Notes: a model not told the origin generated them from the sequence alone. A stretch of DNA of 64,000 nt from Sphingobium sp. B2D3C (GCF_025961835.1 NZ_JAOQOK010000001.1:1922001-1986000); one strand, 5' to 3'; shown: positions 9,258-18,148, counted from the first letter of the stretch. Numbers and translations: made by a program.

Positions 9258-9323
9258 GACGGTCCCCCCACCGTTGCCTGGACGGCAGGGAAGCTGATCC
9301 TGTTCGCGCGTCCCGTCAAGCGC

Positions 9324-10217
9324 CTAAATCAACACCCTCGCCCAGACCCCGTCCGCACTGTCTTTGACCAGCCCCCGCCGTTGCAGATCGATGAGATGGG
9401 CGAGCACGGATCGTCCGGCGGCGCCATGCAGGCGCGGATTGAGGCCCACATACATGCTCGCGACGAAATCCGGGATGGTGACGGCGCCCTGCCGCTCCAG
9501 AATGCGCAGGATCTGCCCTTCCCGCATCCGCCGATGCCCCAGCATGCCGCGAGCGAAACGCTGGGGCTGCGTCACCGGTTCGCCATGGGCTGGATAATAG
9601 ATGCTGTCCGAGCGGGCGACGAGGCGCTCCAGCGAGCCGAGATAATCGCTCATGTCGCCATCCGGCGGCGAGACGACGCTGGTGGACCAGCTCATCACAT
9701 GATCGCCGGTGAACAGCGCCGCTTCTTCCTCGAGCGCGTAGCACAGATGATTGGAGGTGTGGCCGGGCGTCGCCAGCGCGGTAAGAATCCAGCCCGTGCC
9801 CACGATTTGCTCGCCCTCCGCCAGCACCCGGTCGGGACTGTAATCGGGGTCGAACGCCGCATCGGCGCGCGGCCCGTCATCCTCCAAAGTGAGCGGCGCG
9901 CAGCCGATGATCGGCGCGCCAATGCGCTGTGCCAACGGCCGCGCCGCCGGGCTGTGATCGCGATGGGTGTGGGTGCAGGCGATAGCAATGACGGGGCGAC
10001 CGGCAATCGCCGCTTCCAGTGCATCCAAATGGGCAGGATCATCCGGGCCAGGATCGATTACGGCAAGGTCGCTGTTGCCCACCAGATAGGTCTGCGTCCC
10101 CTCAAAAGTGAAGGGCGAGGGATTGGGTGCCAGCACGCGCTGCACCAGCGGCGACAGGCGCATGACCCGGCCGGTGTCGGCGGCGAGACTGGGGGCAGCA
10201 GGCATCATCTCTTCCAT
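9324..10217 (-). CDS. MBL-fold metallo-hydrolase
   Basis: This 297-residue protein belongs to the metallo-beta-lactamase superfamily, closest in layout to LACTB2-type hydrolases. It has the zinc motif THTHRDHS (about residues 82-89), a second ligand region TPGHTSNHLCY (about 150), FTGDHVM (about 172) and YPAHGEPV (about 205). A C-terminal winged-helix-like part follows, with RMREGQILRILERQGAVTIPDF. The substrate is unknown; LACTB2 relatives act on RNA or thioester-type substrates. The ATG at 10217 is followed closely by a second Met pair. Upstream lies a 308-bp gene-free spacer. Confidence 0.85.
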   Translation of the reverse strand: MEEMMPAAPSLAADTGRVMRLSPLVQRVLAPNPSPFTFEGTQTYLVGNSDLAVIDPGPDDPAHLDALEAAIAGRPVIAIACTHTHRDHSPAARPLAQRIGAPIIGCAPLTLEDDGPRADAAFDPDYSPDRVLAEGEQIVGTGWILTALATPGHTSNHLCYALEEEAALFTGDHVMSWSTSVVSPPDGDMSDYLGSLERLVARSDSIYYPAHGEPVTQPQRFARGMLGHRRMREGQILRILERQGAVTIPDFVASMYVGLNPRLHGAAGRSVLAHLIDLQRRGLVKDSADGVWARVLI

Positions 10218-10347
10218 GTGTCACGGCCGCCGCCGATTGCAAGGCGCAAGCGGAAATGCGGGCGAAACTGTCGGAGCGCTTTACAGGTCGCAACCTCTTG
10301 CCCCGCCCTTAACCAGCGTCGCCGCCCGCTCTCCTCACCCGGAGAAA

Positions 10348-10364
10348 CTGGCACGGCGCTTGCT
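10348..10364 (+). promoter_or_regulatory. Sigma-54-type promoter candidate
   Basis: CTGGCACG-GCGC-TTGCT matches the sigma-54 (RpoN) consensus YTGGCACG-N4-TTGCW at every defined base, with the invariant GG (10350-10351) and GC (10362-10363) separated by exactly 10 bases. A start near base 10375 is predicted. No plus-strand coding gene follows, but two strong hairpins do. No sigma-70-like -10 box was seen in the same place. Whether this organism has RpoN cannot be told from the window. Confidence 0.45.
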
Positions 10365-10374
10365 TTTCTTGTCG

Positions 10375-10488
10375 ACACACCCGCTTTGGGGGACGGGCAC
10401 CCGGTCTTCTTGCCTGTCCCCCAATCCTTTTGTCTCCCAATCCCTCCGAACTCCGGCGCCCGAACGCAAAACGGGCGCCGGGCTTTTT
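10375..10488 (+). ncRNA. Candidate small RNA with two hairpins and intrinsic terminator
   Basis: Downstream of the sigma-54-like promoter lies a 14-bp stem (10386-10399 with 10411-10424, one G-T pair, 11-base loop) followed by TCCTTTTGTC. After a C-rich single-stranded linker comes a perfect 10-bp stem (10453-10462 with 10472-10481, 9-base loop) followed by GCTTTTTGCC, a canonical intrinsic terminator on the plus strand. The spacer has no plus-strand gene that this terminator could serve. It lies between the MBL-fold gene and grxD, both on the minus strand. A bidirectional terminator for grxD is the main alternative. Confidence 0.35.
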
Positions 10489-10499
10489 GCCCCGCGCCC
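10463..10499 (-). terminator. grxD: Terminator of the bolA-grxD transcript
   Basis: Read on the minus strand, GGGCGCGGGGC pairs with GCCCGGCGCCC around an AAAAA loop (10473-10499), with one mismatch, followed by GTTTTGCGTT. It lies about 27 bases after the grxD stop. It overlaps the plus-strand terminator of the small RNA candidate. Confidence 0.55.
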
Positions 10500-10525
10500 G
10501 CTTGAAGAACGAAATGGAAGCTCGG

Positions 10526-10855
10526 TCAGGCGGCGATGACGCCCTCCTCCGCAAGAAGCTGCTTGAGCTCGCCCGCCTCATACATTTCCATCATGATGTC
10601 CGACCCGCCAAGGAACTCGCCCTTTACGTAAAGCTGCGGGATGGTCGGCCAGTCGGAAAAGCTCTTGATGCCCTGGCGGATCTCCTGATCCTGCAGCACA
10701 TCCACGCTCTCGAAGGGTGCGCCGAGCCGTTCCAGAATGGCAATGGCGCGACTGGAGAACCCGCATTGCGGGAACAAGGGCGTGCCTTTCATGAAGAGCA
10801 CGACATCGTTCTTGCCGACGATATCGGCGATGCGGGCGTGGACGGGGTCGGTCAT
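10526..10855 (-). CDS. grxD: Monothiol glutaredoxin (Grx4/GrxD family)
   Basis: Monothiol CGFS glutaredoxins bind and transfer [2Fe-2S] clusters with glutathione and partner with BolA proteins. The 109-residue product carries KGTPLFPQCGFSSRA with the CGFS active site near residue 32, TIPQLYVKGEFLGGSDIMMEM (cis-Pro and GSH-binding GGSD), and IRQGIKSFSDWPT, all diagnostic. It lies 46 bp downstream of bolA on the same strand, which supports a functional BolA-Grx pair in iron-sulfur handling. Confidence 0.95.
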   Translation of the reverse strand: MTDPVHARIADIVGKNDVVLFMKGTPLFPQCGFSSRAIAILERLGAPFESVDVLQDQEIRQGIKSFSDWPTIPQLYVKGEFLGGSDIMMEMYEAGELKQLLAEEGVIAA

Positions 10856-10901
10856 GTCTGGTCTCCGGGCAGCAGTGCGGCGCGATGCCTGCGCTGCGCT
10901 A

Positions 10902-11135
10902 TCAGTTGGGAACGGCCGTGGTCAGTTGCAAGGCGTGAAGTTCTCCGCCCATGCGCCCGCCGAGTGCGGCATAGACGGCCCGCTGCTGGGCAATACGATT
11001 CATCCCCCGAAAACTCTCGGAGGTGACCCGCGCCGCATAATGATCGCCATCGCCGGCCAGATCGGTGATCTCCACCGTCGCATCCGGGAAAGCCGCGAGG
11101 ATCATCGCCTCGATATCGCCAGCCGCCATGGGCAT
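10902..11135 (-). CDS. bolA: BolA-family protein
   Basis: Short BolA proteins form [2Fe-2S] heterocomplexes with monothiol glutaredoxins. The 77-residue product has the BolA fold signature: an N-terminal helix with IEAMILAAFPDATVEI, then GDGDHYAARVTSESFRGMNRIAQQR, with the conserved His near residue 32 and FRG..R..R.V. It ends with the GELHALQL strand, where a second conserved His occurs. It starts 12 bp after the DUF1476 stop and is followed by grxD. Confidence 0.93.
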   Translation of the reverse strand: MPMAAGDIEAMILAAFPDATVEITDLAGDGDHYAARVTSESFRGMNRIAQQRAVYAALGGRMGGELHALQLTTAVPN

Positions 11136-11147
11136 GTCAAAGGCCCC

Positions 11148-11474
11148 TCAATTCTCTTCCTGCATGAACTGGCGACGCGCCTCGGCGGCCTTGTCGCTCA
11201 GCGCCGTGCGCACGCGCTGCTCGTCCATGTCGACGCCGGCCGATACAAGATCGCCCATCACCTTGCGGATCACGTCCTCATCGCCGGCTTCCTCGAAGTC
11301 CGCCTGCACGACCGCCTTGGCATAGGCATCGGTCTCTTCCTTGGTCAGCCCCATCAGGCCGGCCGCCCACTCGCCCAGCAGGCGGTTGCGCCGGGCAGCG
11401 ACCCGGAACGCGAGTTCCTGATCCATGGCGAACTTGGTCTCGAACGCCTTCTCGCGATCGTCGAATGAACTCAT
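11148..11474 (-). CDS. DUF1476 protein (F1-ATPase zeta-subunit family)
   Basis: DUF1476 is the alphaproteobacterial zeta subunit that inhibits F1-ATPase hydrolysis, characterised in Paracoccus denitrificans. The 108-residue product begins MSSFDDREKAFETKFAMDQE, matching the family's inhibitory N-terminal helix. The four-helix part contains ARRNRLLGEWAAGLMG and ADFEEAGDEDVIRKV. An in-frame extension to 11612 is rejected because the ATG at 11474 matches the family start. It precedes bolA and grxD with a 12-bp gap, so it is probably co-transcribed with them. Confidence 0.9.
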   Translation of the reverse strand: MSSFDDREKAFETKFAMDQELAFRVAARRNRLLGEWAAGLMGLTKEETDAYAKAVVQADFEEAGDEDVIRKVMGDLVSAGVDMDEQRVRTALSDKAAEARRQFMQEEN

Positions 11475-11571
11475 GAAAGACGCACCTTCATCTGGAGGTA
11501 ACTGAATAGAGGTTCTACTTAGGAAGCAGGCGCTCCCTTGGCAACGCGCGGGACACCCCGCCGCGTCGAAT

Positions 11572-12165
11572 TCAAGCGGCCGCCGGCACCAGCCAGGGCC
11601 GCGTCTGCGCATCGCGCGCCTCGAACGCCCCGATGGTATCGCCCTGCGCCATCGTCAGGCCGATCTCGTCGAGCCCGCCCAGCAGGCAGCTTTTGCGGAA
11701 CGGGTCGATCTCGAAAGTGAAGCGGTCCTGAAACGGCGTCGTCACCGACTGGTTCTCAAGGTCGATGCTGATCGGATCGGTCTTGGCGACCTCCAGCAGC
11801 CGGTCGACCGCTTCCTGCGGCAACACGACGGTCAGGATGCCGTTCTTGAAGGCGTTGCCCGAGAAAATATCAGAGAAGCTGGGCGCGATGACGGCCCGCA
11901 CGCCCATGTCGATCAGCGCCCAGGCGGCATGTTCGCGGCTCGACCCACAGCCGAAATTGTCGCCCGCCACGATGATCGGCGCGCCGGCATAGCGCGGGTC
12001 GTCGAACACATTGCCGGGCTCCTTGCGCAGCGCCTCGAACGCGCCTTTGCCGAGGCCCGTGCGGCTGATGGTCTTGAGCCATTCGGCCGGAATGATGATG
12101 TCGGTATCGACATTCTTCAGGCCGAAGGGATAGGCGCGACCTTCAACGGTGGTGACGGGTTCCAT
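11572..12165 (-). CDS. leuD: 3-isopropylmalate dehydratase, small subunit
   Basis: LeuD with LeuC isomerises 2-isopropylmalate to 3-isopropylmalate in leucine synthesis. The 197-residue product has the swivelling-domain signatures [14 protein letters not shown] (about 19-32), [17 protein letters not shown] (about 68-84) and [12 protein letters not shown]. It is on the same strand as leuC but separated from it by a 38-codon reading frame and by a GNAT gene on the opposite strand, an arrangement that splits the usual leuCD unit. Confidence 0.96.
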   Translation of the reverse strand: MEPVTTVEGRAYPFGLKNVDTDIIIPAEWLKTISRTGLGKGAFEALRKEPGNVFDDPRYAGAPIIVAGDNFGCGSSREHAAWALIDMGVRAVIAPSFSDIFSGNAFKNGILTVVLPQEAVDRLLEVAKTDPISIDLENQSVTTPFQDRFTFEIDPFRKSCLLGGLDEIGLTMAQGDTIGAFEARDAQTRPWLVPAAA

Positions 12166-12282
12166 GCTGGTCCTGCTGATGACGGGCTGTTTGACCGGTC
12201 AAGTGGCGGATGTGCGCGCTTGCGTCAAGATGCCGACCCGATATGCAGGCGGCCGACAGCGATGTGCGGAGGAGGTGAGGCA

Positions 12283-12780
12283 ATGGCAACAAGCGGCACA
12301 TGGCGCCCGATGCGCGCCCGTGACATGGCGGCAGTCAAGGCGATCTCCGATGCGGTCCATGGCCGCTATACAGAGGATGAAGCGATCTACGCCGAGCGCC
12401 TCAGCCTGCATCCGGCCGGCTGTTTCGTCTTCGAGGACGCCGGGCGCGTGCTCGGCTATCTTATCGCCCACCCTTGGGAAGCGGACAGCGTGCCCGCCTT
12501 CAACGCGCCGCTGGGGGCCATTCCCGAGAACCCTAGCAGCTATTATCTGCACGATCTTGCCCTGCTGCCCGACGCGCGCGGCAGTGGCGCCGGGCGCTCT
12601 GCGCTGGCGCTAGTCGTTGCGCAGGCGCGTCGCGAGGGTGTTGATGAAATCTGGCTGACGGCCGTCAACGGCGCAGACAGCTATTGGGCCGCGCAAGGCT
12701 TCGAGGTGGTCGAAGCGCCCGATCCGGCCGGTTATGACGAGACTTGTCGCCGCATGAAGCTGCGTGTTTCGATGGCCTGA
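12283..12780 (+). CDS. GNAT-family N-acetyltransferase
   Basis: This 165-residue protein has the GNAT acyl-CoA-binding fold. An N-terminal MRARDMAAVKAISDAVH is followed by VLGYLIAHPW and the core YYLHDLALLPDARGSGAGRSAL, containing the R-G-x-G-A/x-G pyrophosphate loop near residue 105. A C-terminal AANGxxxYWxxxGF-like segment (ADSYWAAQGFEVVE) ends the domain. The ATG at 12283 has GGAGG about 8 bases upstream. The acceptor substrate is unknown. The gene lies head-to-head with leuD and tail-to-tail with the small gene after leuC, so it interrupts the leu genes. Confidence 0.85.
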   Translation: MATSGTWRPMRARDMAAVKAISDAVHGRYTEDEAIYAERLSLHPAGCFVFEDAGRVLGYLIAHPWEADSVPAFNAPLGAIPENPSSYYLHDLALLPDARGSGAGRSALALVVAQARREGVDEIWLTAVNGADSYWAAQGFEVVEAPDPAGYDETCRRMKLRVSMA

Positions 12781-12826
12781 CAGCGCAGATTGAGAAGTCC
12801 GCGCCCGTCTAAGGTCACACGCGCAT

Positions 12827-12943
12827 TCAGCGTGCGGCTGGCTTTTCCGCCTTTGCGGGCACAGCGGCGGACTGGCCGAGGCCCATGGCCATGGCGGCGC
12901 TGCCGAGAGCACCGGCGACCAAAATCCAGAAAATGACTTTCAT
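12827..12943 (-). CDS. Small putative membrane or exported peptide, 38 residues
   Basis: A short frame starts with ATG 9 bp after the leuC stop, preceded by GGGG. The product is MKVIFWILVAGALGSAAMAM followed by GLGQSAAVPAKAEKPAAR. It looks like a single hydrophobic helix or signal peptide with a short Ala/Lys tail. Its tight spacing to leuC suggests translation from the leu mRNA. I recognise no family. Its small size makes it uncertain; conservation between leuC and leuD in relatives would decide. Confidence 0.5.
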   Translation of the reverse strand: MKVIFWILVAGALGSAAMAMGLGQSAAVPAKAEKPAAR

Positions 12944-12952
12944 TGCGTCCCC

Positions 12953-14395
12953 TTACGCTTGCTCGGGCACCATTAGTTCGCGAACGTCCGCAAGTCGACC
13001 CCTGATCGCGGCGGCGGCGGCCATCACCGGCGAGACGAGATGGGTGCGCGCACCCGGCCCCTGCCGGCCCATGAAGTTGCGATTGCTGGTGGAGGCACAA
13101 CGCTCACCACTGGGCACACGATCCGGATTCATGCCCAGGCACATGGAGCAGCCCGGCTCGCGCCATTCGAACCCGGCCTCAATGAAGATGCGATCCAGCC
13201 CCTCGGCCTCGGCCTGATGCTTGACCAGCCCGGAGCCGGGCACGATCAGCGCCTGCTTGATGCCGTCGGCAACCTTGCGGCCCTTGAGCACCGACGCGGC
13301 CGCGCGCAGATCCTCGATGCGGCTGTTGGTGCAGCTGCCGATGAAGATATGCTCGACCGGCACGTCTTCCATGCGCTGGCCGGCGGTGAGGCCCATATAG
13401 GCGAGCGACTTGGCCGCAGCTTCCCGCTTAGAGGGGTCCTCAAAGCTCTCCGGATCGGGCACGACGCCGGTGATCGGCACTACGTCCTCGGGACTGGTGC
13501 CCCAGGTGACGGTCGGCGCGATCTCGCTCGCCTCCAGCCGCACATGCTTGTCGAACACGGCGCCTTCGTCGGTCACCAGCGTGCGCCAATAGGCGACCGC
13601 GCGCTCCCAATCGGCACCCTGCGGCGCCATCGGGCGGCCCTTGATATAGTCGAACGTCTTCTCGTCCGGCGCAAAGAGTCCCGAGCGCGCGCCACCCTCG
13701 ATCGCCATATTGGCGACGGTCAGCCGGCTCTCGATGCTCATGGCGCGGAAAGTCGAGCCGCGGAATTCCATGACATGGCCGGTGCCGCCGGCGGTGCCGA
13801 TGCGGCCGATGACGGCGAGGATCACGTCCTTGGCGGTGACGCCATAGCCCAGCTCGCCCTCGACCTCGATGGCGAGCGTCTTGCTCGGCTTGAGCAGCAA
13901 CGTCTGCGTGGCGAGCACATGCTCGACCTCGCTGGTGCCGATGCCGAACGCCAGCGCGCCCAGCGCGCCGTGCGCGGCCGTGTGGCTATCCCCGCAGACC
14001 AGGGTCATGCCGGGCAGCGTGAAGCCCTGCTCGGGGCCGACGACATGGACGATGCCCTGATTGATGTCCGTCGCGCCGAAATAGCGGATGCCGAACTCGG
14101 GCGCATTGCGCTCCAGCGCGGCGAGCTGCTGCGCGCTCTCCTTGTTGACGATGGGGATGCGGTTGCCCTGCGCATCCACCCGCGCCGTGGTCGGCACGTT
14201 ATGATCCGGCACGGCCAGCGTGAGATCGGGACGGCGCACTTTGCGGCCAGCCAGACGAAGGCCCTCGAACGCTTGCGGGCTGGTCACTTCATGGACGAGG
14301 TGGCGGTCGATATAGACAAGGCACGTGCCATCGTCGCGCTTCTCGACGACGTGCGCGTCCCAGATCTTCTCATAAAGGGTGCGGGCCTGGGTCAT
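12953..14395 (-). CDS. leuC: 3-isopropylmalate dehydratase, large subunit
   Basis: LeuC carries the [4Fe-4S] cluster and active site of isopropylmalate isomerase (leucine pathway). The 480-residue product has the aconitase-family motifs: [51 protein letters not shown] (about 130-160), [16 protein letters not shown] (first cluster Cys near 350) and [13 protein letters not shown] (the Cys pair near 411-414). The ATG at 14395 agrees with the family start. It is followed at 9 bp by a 38-codon frame. Confidence 0.97.
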   Translation of the reverse strand: MTQARTLYEKIWDAHVVEKRDDGTCLVYIDRHLVHEVTSPQAFEGLRLAGRKVRRPDLTLAVPDHNVPTTARVDAQGNRIPIVNKESAQQLAALERNAPEFGIRYFGATDINQGIVHVVGPEQGFTLPGMTLVCGDSHTAAHGALGALAFGIGTSEVEHVLATQTLLLKPSKTLAIEVEGELGYGVTAKDVILAVIGRIGTAGGTGHVMEFRGSTFRAMSIESRLTVANMAIEGGARSGLFAPDEKTFDYIKGRPMAPQGADWERAVAYWRTLVTDEGAVFDKHVRLEASEIAPTVTWGTSPEDVVPITGVVPDPESFEDPSKREAAAKSLAYMGLTAGQRMEDVPVEHIFIGSCTNSRIEDLRAAASVLKGRKVADGIKQALIVPGSGLVKHQAEAEGLDRIFIEAGFEWREPGCSMCLGMNPDRVPSGERCASTSNRNFMGRQGPGARTHLVSPVMAAAAAIRGRLADVRELMVPEQA

Positions 14396-14526
14396 AATGG
14401 GGCTGCCCTACATCTGTCGCGGTCGGGGGGGAAGCCCCTATATCGGGCGGTCGAAGTCCGTTTCAATGGCGCGCGCGGCGCTCTTCCCCTGGTCGCCCCG
14501 GCCTTGATCAGGGTCCCGCTGCCTTA

Positions 14527-14661
14527 GCGCGCGATCGCTGAATAAGAAGCGTCATCCCGGATCAAGTCCGGGATGACGGAGTATTGGTGGGGCAGCGAAG
14601 CGCTCCGGAACTGCCCCTCCTCCGAAGAGAAGAGGTAACTACCGCGCGTTAACCCGACGCC
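14527..14661. repeat. Palindromic intergenic repeat, family A, between leuC and the CoA-transferase genes
   Basis: The spacer carries a perfect 12-bp inverted repeat at 14550-14578 (CGTCATCCCGGA, loop TCAAG, TCCGGGATGACG), the same family as the copies near 21.8 kb. A second, imperfect hairpin lies at 14589-14617 (GGGGCAG with CTGCCCC) and may end the CoA-transferase transcript. No coding capacity is evident. Confidence 0.75.
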
Positions 14662-15297
14662 TTACGAGACGTAATGCGCCGTCGTCTTGGCCGCGACTTC
14701 CTCGGCGGTAACACCCGGCGCCAGCTCCACGAGGCGGAAGGGCTGATCGTGCGAAACGCGCTGGAAGACGCACAGATCGGTGACGATCATATCCACCACA
14801 TCCCGGCCGGTGAGCGGCAGGGTGCATTCCGGGATGAACTTGGGGCTGCCGTCCTTGGCGGTGTGCTCCATCACCACGATGATCTTCTTGACGCCGGCGA
14901 CGAGGTCCATCGCGCCGCCCATGCCCTTGATCATCTTGCCGGGGATCATCCAGTTGGCGATGTCGCCTTTCTCGGAGACTTCCATCGCACCCAGCACGGT
15001 GAGATCGATGTGGCCGCCGCGGATCATCGCGAAGCTGTCGGCGCTGGAGAAATAGACGCTGCTCGGCAGTTCGCTGATCGTCTGCTTGCCGGCATTGATG
15101 AGATCGGGATCGACCTCGTCATCATAAGGGAACGGGCCGATGCCGAGCATGCCGTTCTCGCTCTGCAGCGTGACTTCCACGCCCGGCGGGATGTGATTGG
15201 CGACCAAGGTCGGGATGCCGATGCCGAGATTCACATAGAAGCCGTCCTGAAGCTCCTTCGCGGCGCGCGCGGCCATTTCATCGCGTGACCAGCCCAT
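14662..15297 (-). CDS. scoB: 3-oxoacid CoA-transferase, subunit B
   Basis: Subunit B of a succinyl-CoA:3-ketoacid-type CoA-transferase activates acetoacetate or other 3-oxoacids by CoA exchange. The 211-residue product has the family I motif [20 protein letters not shown] and the catalytic glutamate in [14 protein letters not shown] (near residue 47), followed by [14 protein letters not shown] and [14 protein letters not shown]. Its ATG shares one base with the subunit A stop (TAATG), so the two are translationally coupled. The substrate may be acetoacetate or 3-oxoadipate; sequence alone does not decide. Confidence 0.92.
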   Translation of the reverse strand: MGWSRDEMAARAAKELQDGFYVNLGIGIPTLVANHIPPGVEVTLQSENGMLGIGPFPYDDEVDPDLINAGKQTISELPSSVYFSSADSFAMIRGGHIDLTVLGAMEVSEKGDIANWMIPGKMIKGMGGAMDLVAGVKKIIVVMEHTAKDGSPKFIPECTLPLTGRDVVDMIVTDLCVFQRVSHDQPFRLVELAPGVTAEEVAAKTTAHYVS

Positions 15298-16004
15298 TAT
15301 GCGGCCTCCCTTTCGCGGACAGTGCGGAATTCGATCTTCTTGTCATAGGGCGCACCGACGATCATGCGCTTCACATAGATGCCGGGCAGATGGATGCTGT
15401 CCGGATCGAGGCTGCCGACGGGCACCACTTCCTCGACTTCCGCGACGCAGATCTTGCCGGCGGTGGCCATCGGCTGGTTGAAATTGCGCGCGGTCTTGCG
15501 GAAAATCAGGTTGCCCGCTTCATCGGCCTTCCAGCCCTTGATGATGCACAGATCGGCATAGATGCCGCGCTCGAGCACATATTCCTGCCCGTCGAAAATC
15601 TTGGTTTCCTTGCCCTCGGCAACCTGCGTGCCCACACCGGTCTTGGTGTAGAAGCCCGGAATGCCCGCACCGCCGGCCCGGCAGCGCTCGGCCAGCGTGC
15701 CCTGCGGACAAAACTCCACCTCCAACTCGCCTGCCAGATACTGCCGCTCGAACTCCTTGTTCTCGCCCACATAGGACGAAATCATCTTCTTCACCTGGCG
15801 GGTGCGCAGCAGCTTGCCCAGCCCTTCGCCGTCGATGCCGGCGTTGTTGGAGGCGAAGGTGAGATCCTTCACGCCAGAATCGCGGATCGCGTCGATCAGG
15901 CGCTCGGGAATACCGCACAGGCCGAACCCGCCGGCGCAAATGAGCATTCCGTCGTGGAGCAGGCCATCGAGAGCGGCTGCAGCATCGGGATAGAGTTTCT
16001 TCAC
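15297..16004 (-). CDS. scoA: 3-oxoacid CoA-transferase, subunit A
   Basis: Subunit A pairs with the downstream subunit B. The 235-residue product has the CoA-transferase signatures [22 protein letters not shown] (about 18-40), [16 protein letters not shown] and [17 protein letters not shown] chose the GTG at 16004 because AAGGAG lies 8 bases upstream and homologues begin [12 protein letters not shown] longer frame to 16157 has no ribosome site and an unrelated N-terminus. The gene overlaps scoB by one base. Confidence 0.92.
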   Translation of the reverse strand: MKKLYPDAAAALDGLLHDGMLICAGGFGLCGIPERLIDAIRDSGVKDLTFASNNAGIDGEGLGKLLRTRQVKKMISSYVGENKEFERQYLAGELEVEFCPQGTLAERCRAGGAGIPGFYTKTGVGTQVAEGKETKIFDGQEYVLERGIYADLCIIKGWKADEAGNLIFRKTARNFNQPMATAGKICVAEVEEVVPVGSLDPDSIHLPGIYVKRMIVGAPYDKKIEFRTVREREAA

Positions 16005-16210
16005 GCGTGTCTCCTTGGCACGGATGGAGCGAAAGCTGATCCGCCCATAAGAGCGCGGGACCGGACGGTCAAATGCCCGGATTGCATGAAGCGGTAGGGA
16101 AACCGAACCATACCGGGTGATCGCTGCCTGCTCGGACATAAACAATGAAGGCCGCACTCGCTTCTGCGAGTACGACCTTTCATCAAACGCTTGAGCGTTA
16201 CGGCTTGGGG

Positions 16211-16393
16211 TCAGACCCGGTCGCCGAGGGCTCCCTTCACGGCGCCCTTGAGGCCTTGGCCCTTGCCCTTGAGCTCTTGGCCGAGACCTTCCGCCTGCTG
16301 ATCGGGATCGTTGCGCTGCTTGCCGATCTCCTGCTTGGCCTTGCCGACTGCTTCGTTGACGGCACCCTTGGCCTTGTCGATCAATTCACCCAT
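16211..16393 (-). CDS. CsbD-family stress protein
   Basis: CsbD-like proteins are small, hydrophilic and often general-stress induced; their function is unknown. The 60-residue product begins MGELIDKAKGAVNEAVGKAKQEIG and is a Lys/Gly/Ala-rich amphipathic helix ending GAVKGALGDRV, as in the family. I chose the ATG at 16393 over an upstream in-frame extension because it matches family starts. After the gene, AACGCT and AGCGTT arms near 16188-16201 form a short palindrome that may help end transcription. Confidence 0.8.
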   Translation of the reverse strand: MGELIDKAKGAVNEAVGKAKQEIGKQRNDPDQQAEGLGQELKGKGQGLKGAVKGALGDRV

Positions 16394-16510
16394 GATAGGT
16401 CTCCAATCGCTGAATTCTGCTACGGCCGGACGATCCGACCGTCTGAAAATCAAACGAGTTGGGAGGCGGCTGGTTCCGACAAATACGACCAGCGGTTGGC
16501 CGCGCCTGGC

Positions 16511-17515
16511 TCAGATCAAGCCAGCGAGCGGACTTGAGGGGTCGGCATACATGCGTCGCCCCATGCGCCCGGCGAGATAGGCCATGCGTCCAGCTTCGAC
16601 CGACGCTTTCATGGCAGCGGCCATCAGCACCGGGTTCTTGGCTTCTGCAATGGCGGTGTTCATCAGTACGCCGGTGCAGCCCAGTTCCATCGCCACCGCT
16701 GCATCGGAGGCCGTGCCGACGCCGGCATCGACCAGCACCGGGAGCTTGGTGCCTTCGACGATCAGACGGATGGTCACCCGGTTCTGGAGGCCCAGGCCCG
16801 AGCCGATGGGCGCGCCGAGCGGCATGATCGCCACCGCGCCCGCACTCTCCAGCTGCTGCGCGGCGATTGGGTCGTCGGTGCAGTAGACCATCGGCTTGAA
16901 GCCCTCCTTGGCGAGGATTTCCGTCGCACGGATGGTCTCGACCATGTTCGGGTAAAGCGTGCGGGCTTCGCCCAGCACTTCCAGCTTCACCAGATCCCAG
17001 CCGCCCGCCTCGCGCGCCAGTCGCAGCGTGCGGATCGCGTCTTCAGCGGTAAAGCAGCCAGCGGTGTTCGGCAGATAGGTGATCTTCTTGGGGTCGATGA
17101 AGTCGGTCAACATCGGTGCCTTGGGGTCGGACACATTCACCCGCCGCACCGCCACGGTGACGATCTCCGCGCCCGATGCCTCGACGGCAGCGGCGTTCTC
17201 GGCGAAATCGCGATATTTGCCAGTCCCGACGATCAGCCGCGAGCGGAAGGTGCGCCCGGCCACGCTCCAGCTATCATCGGCCAGTACCGGCGATCCATCG
17301 CCGCCGCCGACGAAGTGCACGATCTCCAGCTCATCGCCATCCTCGACGATCACATCGGCCAGCTTCGCACGCGGCACGACCTCCAGATTACGCTCGACCG
17401 CCACCTTCTCGGGCGCCAGCCCAAGCTCATTGGCCAGATGCGCTATGCTGTGCCCGGCGCGCACGCGGCGATGCTCGCCATTGACCCGGATGCCGATCGT
17501 TCCGTCCGCGCTCAT
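16511..17515 (-). CDS. thiG: Fused sulfur carrier ThiS and thiazole synthase ThiG
   Basis: ThiG builds the thiazole phosphate of thiamine from deoxyxylulose phosphate, a glycine- or tyrosine-derived imine, and sulfur carried by ThiS thiocarboxylate. The 334-residue product joins both: a ThiS beta-grasp domain (1-72) ending IVHFVGGG, then ThiG from about residue 82 ([13 protein letters not shown]). Lys177 in [11 protein letters not shown] is the likely Schiff-base lysine. [22 protein letters not shown] is the phosphate site. The ThiS Gly-Gly end is internal, which needs explanation (cleavage or in trans supply). No other thi genes or TPP riboswitch were seen nearby. Confidence 0.93.
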   Translation of the reverse strand: MSADGTIGIRVNGEHRRVRAGHSIAHLANELGLAPEKVAVERNLEVVPRAKLADVIVEDGDELEIVHFVGGGDGSPVLADDSWSVAGRTFRSRLIVGTGKYRDFAENAAAVEASGAEIVTVAVRRVNVSDPKAPMLTDFIDPKKITYLPNTAGCFTAEDAIRTLRLAREAGGWDLVKLEVLGEARTLYPNMVETIRATEILAKEGFKPMVYCTDDPIAAQQLESAGAVAIMPLGAPIGSGLGLQNRVTIRLIVEGTKLPVLVDAGVGTASDAAVAMELGCTGVLMNTAIAEAKNPVLMAAAMKASVEAGRMAYLAGRMGRRMYADPSSPLAGLI

Positions 17516-17606
17516 GCCGTGTGTTCACCTTTCGCTTTGAGAGCCGTTCGCCACGCCATATAGGGTGGAGCCCAAGGCTCGCAACCAACAAGGACCGGAT
17601 GGCCCC

Positions 17607-18050
17607 ATGACTGCCGCGCGAAAAATCTATGTCCTCAATGGCCCCAATCTCAACCTGCTCGGCACGCGTGAGCCGGAGATATATGGCTATGATACGCTCG
17701 ACGACATTGCCGACCGCATGGAAGACGAGGCCCGGCGCGCCAGCGTGGAGCTGGATTTCCGCCAGTCCAATCATGAGGGCCATCTGATCGATTGGCTACA
17801 TCAGGCCAATGCGGAAGCAGCGATGGCCGTCATCCTGAACGCGGGCGGCCTCACGCACACTTCCGTGGCGCTGCACGATGCGATCAAATCCATCACCGTG
17901 CCGGTGATCGAGGTTCACCTCTCCAACCCCGCCGCGCGGGAGAGCTTCCGCCATCATAGCTATGTCGGCATGGCCGCGCGCGGATCGATCGCGGGCTTCG
18001 GCGCGCTCTCCTATATGCTGGCGCTGGAAGCGGCGCTTGAGATGGATTGA
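17607..18050 (+). CDS. aroQ: Type II 3-dehydroquinate dehydratase
   Basis: AroQ dehydrates 3-dehydroquinate to 3-dehydroshikimate in the shikimate pathway. The 147-residue product is the normal length. It has the motifs [20 protein letters not shown] (active-site Asn/Arg/Tyr), [35 protein letters not shown] and [18 protein letters not shown] (catalytic His). The ATG at 17607 has AAGGA upstream. It is followed after 98 bp by accB-accC, the common aroQ-accB-accC arrangement. Confidence 0.96.
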   Translation: MTAARKIYVLNGPNLNLLGTREPEIYGYDTLDDIADRMEDEARRASVELDFRQSNHEGHLIDWLHQANAEAAMAVILNAGGLTHTSVALHDAIKSITVPVIEVHLSNPAARESFRHHSYVGMAARGSIAGFGALSYMLALEAALEMD

Positions 18051-18148
18051 ACCAGACAGGGCGTGCAAACGGTTGCCTTATCGGGCGAAGGGCAATAGGC
18101 CCCAGCCCCACTCCAGAACAGAATAAAGCTTTCTCAAAGGGAAGACCA

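Noticed and set aside
16511..17607. TPP riboswitch near thiSG
   Set aside because: The short spacer upstream of the fused gene does not show the conserved CUGAGA/ACCUGA elements of the thi box.
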